This document shows, piece after piece, positions 1-5,050 of a stretch of DNA of 5,050 nucleotides (its first letter is position 1; each line of letters starts with the position of its first letter). The stretch is from Stagnihabitans sp038231775 (GTDB lineage: Bacteria > Pseudomonadota > Alphaproteobacteria > Rhodobacterales > Rhodobacteraceae), in contig JBBRKS010000251.1 of the NCBI GenBank assembly GCA_038231775.1, positions 1-5,050 on the forward strand, in the 5' to 3' direction. The notes under the pieces are model-generated. The model ran no database searches. It was not told where the DNA came from and was given only the letters and a program-made list of their open reading frames with translations. A program made the position numbers and the translations under genes.

Positions 1-1178
1 AGGGTTCCGCCCGTCTCGATGATCGTTTTCATCCGTTCTTCCAGCCGGGTCATCTCGGACATCGCGCCTTTCAGGTTTTCGGTATCGTCCCCGACCGTGG
101 CCAGGGACTCGAACAGGCTTTCCGACGTGGCCAACTGGGTCTCGGCACTTGCGACGACGGCGCGCAACGCTTCCAGCAACTCGCCCGCCTGGGGCATGTC
201 ACCCGCCTTTGCCAATCGTTCATCAAGCGCCTGAACCGAGGCGCGGATGGCCGCGAACCAATCATTTGAAAGGCGCGGCTCGCGCTTGGCCGCCAACATG
301 GCATCACGTTCCAGCCGCCGAACACCCGTTACCACACGGTCGATCTGGCCGCGCAAGTCACCCTGAACGGTGACAATATCGTCGTTCACAGTGACCACAC
401 GCTGCAGCACCTGATTAAGCTCTGATATCAAGCGATTGATGCGATCCAGAAAGATGTTGAGATCGCGCGCCAGCACGCCGAATTCGTCTTCTGTCCGAAT
501 TTCCGCCCGTTGATCCAGCGCGCCGTAAGCCTTGGAAAGACTGCTGACGACCGCCCGCAGGCGCAAAAGCGGTTCCATCCGGGCGCGCAGGATCAAGAAC
601 AACAGAACCGAATGCAGCACGATCTTGCCAACGGCAAGGCCTGCGGCAAGGCGCACTTCGTTAAACCAGATTGCAAAGTCACGTTGCAGATAGTTGTGCA
701 CTGTGACCGTGCCCAGCACATCGCCAACCTTTGCCTCGGTATGGCATTGCAGACAAAAGGTTTCGGCAGTGATCGCGACCGACGCCTCCTTGAAGTCACC
801 TTCAGGCCACGCCGCGGGGATACCCGCAGGCACAAAATCGAAGGCGTTCTCAATGGATCGGATCGTCACGTCCGACGGCACGATGGCTACCGCATACCCC
901 AGATCAGTCCAGTTCCGCTCTAGGATCGGATAGATCGTGCGCGCAGCGACCGGCCCGCCTTCGTTGCGCATGATCGACCGCACGTTTTCGGCCAGGTCAT
1001 CGGCGACAACCTGCGCCTCTGACACCCCGTTAACGCTATAGTTGTAATAGACTGCCGCCGCTTTCAGGGCAAATTCGAGAATGCTGACGGCAAGCAGAAC
1101 AAGGAAAAAATCCTTGATCATGTGCACCAGGAAAGATTTGTCAAAGCGTCCGATGGACGGATTATTGGTGTCGAGCAT
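1..1178 (-). CDS. Membrane sensor protein with periplasmic heme-c (Tll0287-like) domain and HAMP linker; C-terminus beyond window
   Basis: The reading frame is open from ATG 1178 to the left edge (392 complete codons, no stop), so the protein is incomplete. Residues about 24-44 form a first membrane helix. Residues about 45-177 would be periplasmic and carry one heme-c attachment motif, C142-L-Q-C145-H146. Residues about 178-197 form a second helix. A HAMP-like segment follows (P203, then DEFGVLARDL at 231-240), then a long helical, coiled-coil-like stretch to the edge. Two helices flanking a roughly 130-residue domain with a single CxxCH resembles the Tll0287-like/DUF3365 heme sensor domains found on chemoreceptors and histidine kinases. 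Such domains are thought to sense redox state or gases. No kinase, GGDEF or chemoreceptor hairpin lies in the visible part, so the output is unknown. GGGAGG (1189-1194) sits 10 bases before the ATG. An in-frame TTG at 1181 would have a 7-base spacer and is an alternative start. The domain family is recognised from memory. Confidence 0.82.
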   Translation of the reverse strand, partial: MLDTNNPSIGRFDKSFLVHMIKDFFLVLLAVSILEFALKAAAVYYNYSVNGVSEAQVVADDLAENVRSIMRNEGGPVAARTIYPILERNWTDLGYAVAIVPSDVTIRSIENAFDFVPAGIPAAWPEGDFKEASVAITAETFCLQCHTEAKVGDVLGTVTVHNYLQRDFAIWFNEVRLAAGLAVGKIVLHSVLLFLILRARMEPLLRLRAVVSSLSKAYGALDQRAEIRTEDEFGVLARDLNIFLDRINRLISELNQVLQRVVTVNDDIVTVQGDLRGQIDRVVTGVRRLERDAMLAAKREPRLSNDWFAAIRASVQALDERLAKAGDMPQAGELLEALRAVVASAETQLATSESLFESLATVGDDTENLKGAMSEMTRLEERMKTIIETGGT

Positions 1179-1375
1179 CAAGGCGCATCCTCCCGGTTAA
1201 AGGAAGGGTAGACCGGAACAGCGCCTGGAACAGCGGATTTGCGGTTTGCGGGGAAAATAGCTTTGGCCCGGCCTAGGTGCCCGCGGATCGCTGTTTCAAG
1301 ACGCCCCGCGACACTCCCGCTTGGAAGGTGTGGCAGCAGGTCGTGGACGATGGTGTGACGCTGCTCCGACCACGG

Positions 1376-1403
1376 TGCCGCCGGTGGCGACGGGCTCTTT
1401 TTT
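1376..1403 (+). terminator. Possible rho-independent terminator in the intergenic region
   Basis: A GC-rich stem pairs GCC(G/C) bases at 1379-1382 with 1386-1389 around a GGT loop, and extends past one mismatch at 1378/1390. About five bases later come six T residues at 1398-1403. The shape fits a weak intrinsic terminator reading rightward. No plus-strand gene ends just upstream, so either an unrecognised short transcript ends here or the hairpin is incidental. An overlapping alternative pairing (CCAC at 1370-1373 with GTGG at 1384-1387) also exists. Confidence 0.25.
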
Positions 1404-1462
1404 GCTTTTCAATCAGACTGGCTGGGAACGGTGCGGTTCAGCGCTACCTTCACTTCTGATGG

Positions 1463-1479
1463 AGTGGCCTGAAGTGGCC
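1463..1479. repeat. Tandem AGTGGCC pair with 10-base period
   Basis: AGTGGCC occurs at 1463-1469 and again at 1473-1479, that is, one helical turn apart and 40-56 bases before the start of the small membrane protein gene. The spacing and location would suit a regulator-binding site, but the motif matches no operator I recognise and could be chance. Confidence 0.3.
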
Positions 1480-1518
1480 AAGGCACGGCATCACACACTC
1501 AAAGCAAGGACCAACGCC

Positions 1519-1827
1519 ATGATAGAAGGCATCAAGACCCTTGTTGTGAATTCGTGGAGTTTCATTTTTGATCATAATGTTAGCCCGCTGCGTCACATCC
1601 CGGATGTCGGGGTTCGGCACTATGTCCTTCAAGCGCTGGGACTCATGTGGGCGGTCAGTTTCTCTGTCGCGATTGGAAGTTACACGTTTCTGGCCGCTAG
1701 CATCTTGGGTCATGCGGTCTTGATTGCGGCTGCGGCGGTCACGGCAGCGACGTTTACGGTCGCGGCAAAGCGGCCAAAATTATTCATGCGCGGCGCGGGA
1801 CGCCGTCGCGATGGAGAGCATGATTGA
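1519..1827 (+). CDS. Small two-helix membrane protein of unknown function
   Basis: This gene encodes 102 residues. I chose ATG 1519 because AAGGA (1506-1510) lies 8 bases upstream. The frame is open further left (possible starts at 1321 and 1459), but the extra translation looks like non-coding sequence. Residues 1-35 are a soluble amphipathic N-terminus including SWSFIFDHNVSPLRHIPD. Two hydrophobic segments follow at about 37-58 and 60-83, separated by a very short turn, then a basic, charged tail (AKRPK, GRRRDGEHD). This topology suggests a helical hairpin in the inner membrane. I do not recognise a named family. It stands 151 bases before the NAD(P)H-binding gene on the same strand, so cotranscription is possible but not shown. 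Coding is supported by the ribosome binding site and the coherent hydrophobic pattern. Confidence 0.68.
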   Translation: MIEGIKTLVVNSWSFIFDHNVSPLRHIPDVGVRHYVLQALGLMWAVSFSVAIGSYTFLAASILGHAVLIAAAAVTAATFTVAAKRPKLFMRGAGRRRDGEHD

Positions 1828-1978
1828 GGGTGGATTGTCACCTCAGCTGCAGCTTGTCGCTCAGTCAAACCGGCGTCAACAGGGCGGACACGAAGACATG
1901 CGTCAACCATCCTGATCCGAAGCTTAGTGAAGCGCCCATTCCCGGACCGCTTTAGTCGTCAAAACTGGAGGTTTCGTT
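1828..1978. other. Intergenic region with repeated GTCAA words
   Basis: This is a 151-base gap between two plus-strand genes. It contains a perfect 10-base palindrome AGCTGCAGCT (1845-1854) and the 8-base direct repeat GCGTCAAC at 1873-1880 and 1900-1907. GTCAA also occurs at 1864-1868 and 1958-1962. No clear promoter or terminator is visible. It ends with the ribosome binding site of the next gene. Confidence 0.4.
1967..1971 (+). promoter_or_regulatory. Ribosome binding site fixing the GTG start at 1979
   Basis: GGAGG at 1967-1971 is followed by a 7-base spacer to GTG 1979. It is a strong Shine-Dalgarno sequence and decides a non-ATG start. Confidence 0.8.
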
Positions 1979-2611
1979 GTGAAAGTCCTGATAATTGGTG
2001 CCAGCAAGGGTATCGGGTTGGCAACGACCAAGGCGGCATTGGCCGCTGGCTATGATGTACGCGCTTTTGCTAGGTCTGCCGCCGCCATGACCCTGTCCGA
2101 TCCGCGACTGGAAAAGGTGCAAGGTGATGCAACCAGCCCGCAAGATGTTGAAGCAGCCCTTGCAGGTGTCGATGCGGTGATCCTTACGCTTGGTGTGGGC
2201 TTGGGCGAACTCATCAAACCCGTGCATCTGTTTTCCGACGCGACGCGTGTGATTGTCGCGGCGATGACGGAAAAATCAGTCAAGCGTCTTGTCTGCGTCA
2301 CCGGTTTCGGGGCTGGCGACAGCCGGGCCAGCATCGGCTTGCTGCAACGCGCCCCGTTTCAGATCGTGTTTGGCCGTGCCTATGACGACAAGACCCGTCA
2401 GGAAGACCTGATCAAGCAAAGCGGTCTGGACTGGACGATCGGGCGCCCGGGTGTGCTGCTGAACGGCCCGAAATCCAGCCGCTATAAGGTGCTTCGCGAG
2501 CCATCTTCGTGGCGCAACGGGATCATCTCACGAGCGAGTGTCGCCGACTTCCTTGTGAAACAGATCGAAGACCGCACCTACCTGCATGCTGCACCTGTAC
2601 TGGTCAACTGA
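1979..2611 (+). CDS. NAD(P)H-binding protein, atypical short-chain dehydrogenase (NmrA/NAD(P)-binding-10 type)
   Basis: The product has 210 residues, starting at GTG with a well-placed GGAGG. The N-terminus is a Rossmann fold: strand MKVLIIG followed by the dinucleotide-binding glycine motif GASKGIG (7-13), then R32 in the position that often favours NADP(H), and GD at 49-50. The second half carries features of the atypical SDR group: VCVTGFGAGDS (105-115), a YxxK-like Y135-D-D-K138, the SGLDWTIGRPGVL segment (148-160) and ISRASVADFL (183-192). The length is normal for this single-domain family. Members include flavin reductases, quinone or sugar-nucleotide-modifying proteins and redox-sensing regulators, and the substrate cannot be read from sequence. 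It converges on sufS with 9 bases between the stop codons. I am confident of the fold and not of the reaction. Confidence 0.9.
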   Translation: MKVLIIGASKGIGLATTKAALAAGYDVRAFARSAAAMTLSDPRLEKVQGDATSPQDVEAALAGVDAVILTLGVGLGELIKPVHLFSDATRVIVAAMTEKSVKRLVCVTGFGAGDSRASIGLLQRAPFQIVFGRAYDDKTRQEDLIKQSGLDWTIGRPGVLLNGPKSSRYKVLREPSSWRNGIISRASVADFLVKQIEDRTYLHAAPVLVN

Positions 2612-2624
2612 CAGGACCAGTCAG
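2601..2624. terminator. Overlapping small inverted repeats between convergent stops
   Basis: CTGAC (2608-2612) can pair with GTCAG (2620-2624), and TGGTC (2601-2605) can pair with GACCA (2615-2619). The two hairpins are mutually exclusive and span the junction of two convergent genes. Either could help stop transcription from both sides, but the stems are only 5 base pairs and no T-run follows. Confidence 0.2.
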
Positions 2625-3841
2625 GCGAACAGATCGTGCGCCAGCTCCAGCGCGTCGATCAGCACGGCAACCTCGGCCGTGGTGTTGTACACTGCGAAAG
2701 ACGCACGGCAGGTGGCGTTAAGCCCCAGATGCGCCATCAAGGGGCCAGCACGATGCTGGCCCGCCCGGACAGCGACGCCTTTCTTGTCAAGAATGGTCGA
2801 AATATCATGCGCATGGGCGGCACCCTGCATCGAGAACGAGAAAATCGGGGCCTTGTCGGGCGTTGTCCCTTGCACCGTGACCCAGTTCAAGCCGTCAAGA
2901 CGGGTGCGGGCATAGTCGCGCAACCGTTGCTCATGCGCCGCGATATTGGCCCTGCCCAACCCCGTCATATAGTCCAGCGCCACGCCCAGACCGATGGTCT
3001 GCACGATACCGGGGGTGCCTGCCGCAAACTTCATCGGCGCATCGTTGTAAGTGACGTGATCGCGCGTCACTTCGCGGATCATGTCGCCACCCCCCATGAA
3101 GGGGCGCATCTCGGCCATCCGGTCCTGGCGGACATAGATCGCCCCTGATCCTGATGGACCATAAAGCTTGTGTCCCGTGACCGCATAGAAATCGCAGCCA
3201 AGGTCTTGCACATTGACCGGCATGTGAACGGCGGCCTGGCTGCCATCTACCAGCACGGGCACACCGAGGGCGCGGGCGCCCGCGCAGATCGCGGCAACAT
3301 CGACGACGGTGCCAAGCACGTTCGAGCAATGTGTGACCGCGATCAGCCTTGTCCGCGGCGTGATGGCCTCCAGCACCTTTGCGGGGTCTAATGCGCCGGC
3401 GCTGTCAACCTCCACCCACTTGATCACCACGCCCTGCCGTTCGCGCAGAAAATGCCACGGTACGATATTGGCGTGATGTTCCATGATGCTGAGGATGATC
3501 TCGTCCCCGGCCTTCATGCGAGGCATGGCCCAGCCATAGGCAACCATGTTGATGCACTCTGTCGCACCCGAATTGAAGATGATCTCATCCTCGCTGGCCG
3601 CGCCCAGAAAGCGCGCGACGATGCCGCGCACGCGCTCATAGTTGTCGGTCGCCAGATTGGACAGGTAATGCAAACCCCGATGCACGTTGGCGTATTCATG
3701 CGCGTACGCCTGCGAGATCGCATCAATCACGACCTGCGGCTTTTGGGCCGAAGCGCCATTGTCCAGATAAACCAGCGGCTTTCCGTTCACCTGACGCGAC
3801 AGGATCGGGAAATCACCGCGGATTTTTTCAACATCAAGCAT
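2621..3841 (-). CDS. sufS: SufS-type cysteine desulfurase with catalytic Cys replaced by Arg364
   Basis: The product has 406 residues, the same length as E. coli SufS. ATG 3841 is chosen because MLDVEKIRGDFPIL matches the usual SufS N-terminus; GGAG (3853-3856) lies 11 bases upstream. Enzymes of this class V aminotransferase family use PLP to take sulfur from cysteine, forming a persulfide for Fe-S cluster assembly. PLP-site features are present: DNGASAQKP (27-35), EHHANIVPW (121-129), HCSNVLG (171-177), VDGSQ (198-202), the Schiff-base lysine K225 in TGHKLYGP, R359 and R379. The active-site loop, normally RxGxHCA, reads RAGQHRAGPL, so the nucleophilic cysteine is Arg364 (codon CGT at 2750-2752). 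The conserved Glu of FEAGTP reads Ala273. It lies 46 bases downstream of AOX on the same strand, with no other suf gene visible. As written the enzyme should not form the persulfide, so it may be inactive, repurposed or mis-sequenced. Confidence 0.93.
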   Translation of the reverse strand: MLDVEKIRGDFPILSRQVNGKPLVYLDNGASAQKPQVVIDAISQAYAHEYANVHRGLHYLSNLATDNYERVRGIVARFLGAASEDEIIFNSGATECINMVAYGWAMPRMKAGDEIILSIMEHHANIVPWHFLRERQGVVIKWVEVDSAGALDPAKVLEAITPRTRLIAVTHCSNVLGTVVDVAAICAGARALGVPVLVDGSQAAVHMPVNVQDLGCDFYAVTGHKLYGPSGSGAIYVRQDRMAEMRPFMGGGDMIREVTRDHVTYNDAPMKFAAGTPGIVQTIGLGVALDYMTGLGRANIAAHEQRLRDYARTRLDGLNWVTVQGTTPDKAPIFSFSMQGAAHAHDISTILDKKGVAVRAGQHRAGPLMAHLGLNATCRASFAVYNTTAEVAVLIDALELAHDLFA

Positions 3842-3887
3842 GGCTTGGCAGGCTCCAGAAAGGGTGTTGTGAATCATAGCGTGCTGT

Positions 3888-4532
3888 TCACGCACGCACG
3901 CCTGACGCCAGTTGATTGGCAAAGTGATGGTTGGTATCGCGGTGATGAGCTTCGTCCGCGCGCACCACAAGGACAACATCGCGCAAACGCGCGGTGGCTG
4001 GCAGGTTCCAGTATTTCAGGGCGATCTCGGGTGCGGCCACGTTTTCGACCCGGCCTGCGTCAATCTCTGCCAGATAATGGGTGTAGCTGACCACCGCCTC
4101 TTCCTCGAGGTAGCCGACCACGCGATGCGCCGTCTTGGGCGCAAGCAGGTAGAGGAAGAAGTAGAGGTTATAAAAGATCAACTGCGCCGCCATGATCAGA
4201 AATCGCTCAAACCTGCTGGGCTCTGCAATCTTGATGAACGTCATCAGATGCATACGCTCGTTATCCGCCTCATCGATCAGTTCCTTGATCCAGCCCTGAT
4301 CGTCGCGAATGTGGCGAATGGCGCTTAGGTGCTGCAGCAGTCCGCCGACCATGCCCGGAACCGCCGCAACCGTTTCAAGCACAACAGCGCGGTGCCCGTA
4401 GCGTTTGGCAAAGAACCGGTCCGCGAAAAACCGCATCGACTTGACCACGCGAAGGGCGATGCGGTCGGGAATGCTGGTCGGAACGTGGTGGACGTGCAGA
4501 GTGTCAGGTTGGAAGTCGTGAGAGTGTTTCAT
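3888..4532 (-). CDS. aox: Alternative oxidase (cyanide-insensitive ubiquinol oxidase, AOX)
   Basis: The product has 214 residues. AOX is a di-iron, membrane-associated quinol oxidase that reduces oxygen to water without pumping protons. All signature motifs are present: LETVAAVPGMVGG (52-64, ligand E53), NERMHLM (91-97, ligands E92 and H95), YLEEEAV (141-147, ligand glutamate within 143-145) and RADEAHHRD (191-199, ligands E194 and H197). A hydrophobic stretch at about 111-131 fits the monotopic membrane-binding surface. The protein is short compared with plant enzymes, as bacterial AOX proteins usually are, and it lacks an N-terminal extension. ATG 4532 is fixed by an in-frame stop three codons upstream. 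AGGAGG (4547-4552) lies 14 bases before it, an unusually long spacer. sufS follows after 46 bases. Bacterial AOX is uncommon outside some alphaproteobacteria and marine groups and is often tied to nitric oxide or respiratory stress, but no such operator is recognised here. Confidence 0.95.
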   Translation of the reverse strand: MKHSHDFQPDTLHVHHVPTSIPDRIALRVVKSMRFFADRFFAKRYGHRAVVLETVAAVPGMVGGLLQHLSAIRHIRDDQGWIKELIDEADNERMHLMTFIKIAEPSRFERFLIMAAQLIFYNLYFFLYLLAPKTAHRVVGYLEEEAVVSYTHYLAEIDAGRVENVAAPEIALKYWNLPATARLRDVVLVVRADEAHHRDTNHHFANQLASGVRA

Positions 4533-4704
4533 TGCTTTTCAGTTAGCCTCCTGTGGAAAGAAAATAGCTGGCTTTGATCCGCTTTCAGCAACCGAAGCTG
4601 TGGCAAAACAGCCTGATTGGAAGGTATTGCTGCGAAGATTGACCGTCACCGTCGCCCTCAGGGCGGTTGCTTGCCCGCTCGCCACCGACAACTACAACGT
4701 ACTG
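4533..4704. promoter_or_regulatory. Divergent promoter region between AOX and the small basic protein gene
   Basis: These 172 bases separate two divergent starts. On the minus strand AGGAGG (4547-4552) is the only Shine-Dalgarno for AOX. A loose TTGCTG / TATTTT pair, with a spacer of about 19 bases, could be its promoter, but the match is poor. On the plus strand a perfect 5-bp hairpin CGCCC-TCA-GGGCG (4653-4665) lies in the likely leader of the rightward gene. No FNR, Dnr or NsrR site meets consensus. Confidence 0.45.
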
Positions 4705-4914
4705 ATGGCAAAACGCACCTCACCATCTGACGCGCAAAAGATTTCGGTTGCCGCCGATCTTGAAGAGCTTGTTCAGGACAAGCTCGAAGTCTGGCGCGCG
4801 TCCGGCGCAAAGGCGCGTCGGCGCCAGCGGCGCTACAAGGCGCTTTTGACCCAGCAATTGATGAAAGTGGGCACAAACCCCACTGGCCAGAAGCCTTTGG
4901 ATGAGGACGCCTGA
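4705..4914 (+). CDS. Small basic protein of unknown function
   Basis: The product has 69 residues from ATG 4705. Residues 17-51 look helical, with an acidic face (DLEELVQDKLEVW) followed by a strongly basic patch AKARRRQRRYK (35-45), and an acidic tail LDEDA. The basic patch could bind nucleic acid or acidic phospholipid, but no family is recognised. No Shine-Dalgarno precedes this ATG. The frame is open back to GTG 4600, which would add 35 residues of poorly protein-like sequence and also lacks a convincing ribosome site, so the start is uncertain. It stops 72 bases before the next plus-strand gene, possibly in one transcript. The charge pattern and gene-like position support coding. Confidence 0.6.
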   Translation: MAKRTSPSDAQKISVAADLEELVQDKLEVWRASGAKARRRQRRYKALLTQQLMKVGTNPTGQKPLDEDA

Positions 4915-4974
4915 CATGCATCCCTCCAAAGACCGGTGCGCGCTGGGGCCAAGCGATTATCTTCCAGTGAATTC

Positions 4975-4978
4975 GGAG
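4975..4978 (+). promoter_or_regulatory. Ribosome binding site fixing a TTG start at 4987
   Basis: GGAG lies 8 bases before TTG 4987. No ATG in that frame lies between the upstream stop (4912-4914) and the window end. A GTG at 4936 is in frame but lacks a Shine-Dalgarno. Confidence 0.55.
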
Positions 4979-4986
4979 TTCTGATC

Positions 4987-5050
4987 TTGCCAGCATACTG
5001 CCAAGTCGAATTGAAGGACCTGAAGATCGCGGCGCGGATCGGAACCTATG
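4987..5050 (+). CDS. N-terminal fragment, possible dihydroneopterin aldolase (FolB-like)
   Basis: Only 21 codons are in the window and the frame is open to the right edge. The visible peptide ends VELKDLKIAARIGTY. The pattern of a strand, then a leucine-rich short motif, then IGxY resembles the N-terminus of FolB proteins, where an IG-hydrophobic element opens the fold. FolB converts dihydroneopterin to 6-hydroxymethyl-dihydropterin and glycolaldehyde in cytoplasmic folate synthesis. The start is TTG with GGAG 8 bases upstream. The fragment is too short to confirm catalytic residues, so the family assignment is tentative. Confidence 0.5.
   Translation, partial: MPAYCQVELKDLKIAARIGTY

Larger units (their letters stand above)
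1179..1518. other. Divergent intergenic region, no convincing gene
   Basis: This gap of about 340 bases lies between the leftward heme sensor gene and the rightward small membrane protein gene, so it should hold promoters for both. I see no clear -35/-10 pair on either strand. Short open frames on the plus strand (from 1277 and 1321) give arginine-rich translations without recognisable motifs and are unlikely to be coding. It contains a weak terminator-like hairpin with a T-run (about 1376-1403) and a 10-base-period repeat (1463-1479), listed separately. Confidence 0.6.

Noticed and set aside
510..923. Plus-strand open frame of 137 codons
   Set aside because: It is antisense to the heme sensor coding frame, which has clear membrane, CxxCH and HAMP features.
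1321..1518. Upstream extension of the small membrane protein
   Set aside because: The translation is not protein-like and the good AAGGA site belongs to ATG 1519.
1845..1854. Perfect palindrome AGCTGCAGCT as an operator
   Set aside because: It is only 10 bases of low-complexity AGCT/GCAG composition with no matching flanks, which is easily expected by chance.
2708..2710. Cys378 in ATCRAS as a substitute catalytic cysteine in SufS
   Set aside because: It lies next to the substrate-binding Arg379 rather than on the mobile active-site loop, and I recall Cys at this position in relatives that also keep the loop cysteine.
3842..3979. N-terminal extension of the cysteine desulfurase to ATG 3979 (46 extra residues)
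   Set aside because: It overlaps the end of AOX by 92 bases, is not SufS-like, and the start at 3841 gives the standard 406-residue length.
3452..4090. Plus-strand open frame of 212 codons
   Set aside because: It is antisense to the recognisable SufS and AOX genes and has no motifs of its own.
4574..4591. TTG...CAA inverted pair as a possible FNR/Dnr-type site upstream of AOX
   Set aside because: The half sites are 12 bases apart rather than 8 and the inner bases do not match TTGAT-N4-ATCAA.
4916..4984. 22-codon open frame starting at ATG 4916
   Set aside because: It has no ribosome binding site, contains the Shine-Dalgarno of the next gene, and its translation shows no motif.

Overview
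The window looks like chromosomal DNA of an alphaproteobacterium, most likely the Rhodobacteraceae/Roseobacter group. The reasons are the fairly high GC content, the alphaproteobacterial flavour of the cysteine desulfurase (VRAGQH..GPLM and ATCRAS motifs) and a bacterial alternative oxidase. No rRNA, tRNA, CRISPR array, insertion sequence or phage gene is visible.

Layout. (1) Positions 1-1178, minus strand: the first 392 codons of a membrane sensor running off the left edge. It has two membrane helices, a periplasmic domain carrying one CxxCH heme-c site, a HAMP-like linker and a long helical tail. (2) 1179-1518: a divergent gene-free region with one weak terminator-like hairpin and a short tandem repeat. 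(3) 1519-1827, plus strand: a small two-helix membrane protein of unknown function. (4) 1979-2611, plus strand: an atypical short-chain dehydrogenase / NAD(P)H-binding protein with a GTG start. (5) 2621-3841, minus strand: a full-length SufS-type cysteine desulfurase, converging on the previous gene with a 9-base gap. (6) 3888-4532, minus strand: an alternative oxidase (AOX), 46 bases upstream of sufS and probably cotranscribed with it. (7) 4705-4914, plus strand: a small basic protein of unknown function, divergent from AOX. (8) 4987 to the right edge, plus strand: the start of what may be a FolB-like dihydroneopterin aldolase.

How the parts may fit. Heme-c sensing, a cyanide- and NO-tolerant quinol oxidase, an NAD(P)H-binding protein and a sulfur-mobilising enzyme together suggest a respiration/redox neighbourhood. 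That grouping is inference from adjacency only.

The most striking observation is in sufS. The reading frame is intact and the PLP-site motifs are present, but the position that should be the catalytic persulfide cysteine reads CGT (Arg364), one transition from TGT. A second normally conserved residue, the Glu of the FEAGTP signature, reads Ala273. The gene is also isolated from any other suf gene in the window. It may be an inactivated or repurposed paralogue, or may contain sequencing errors.
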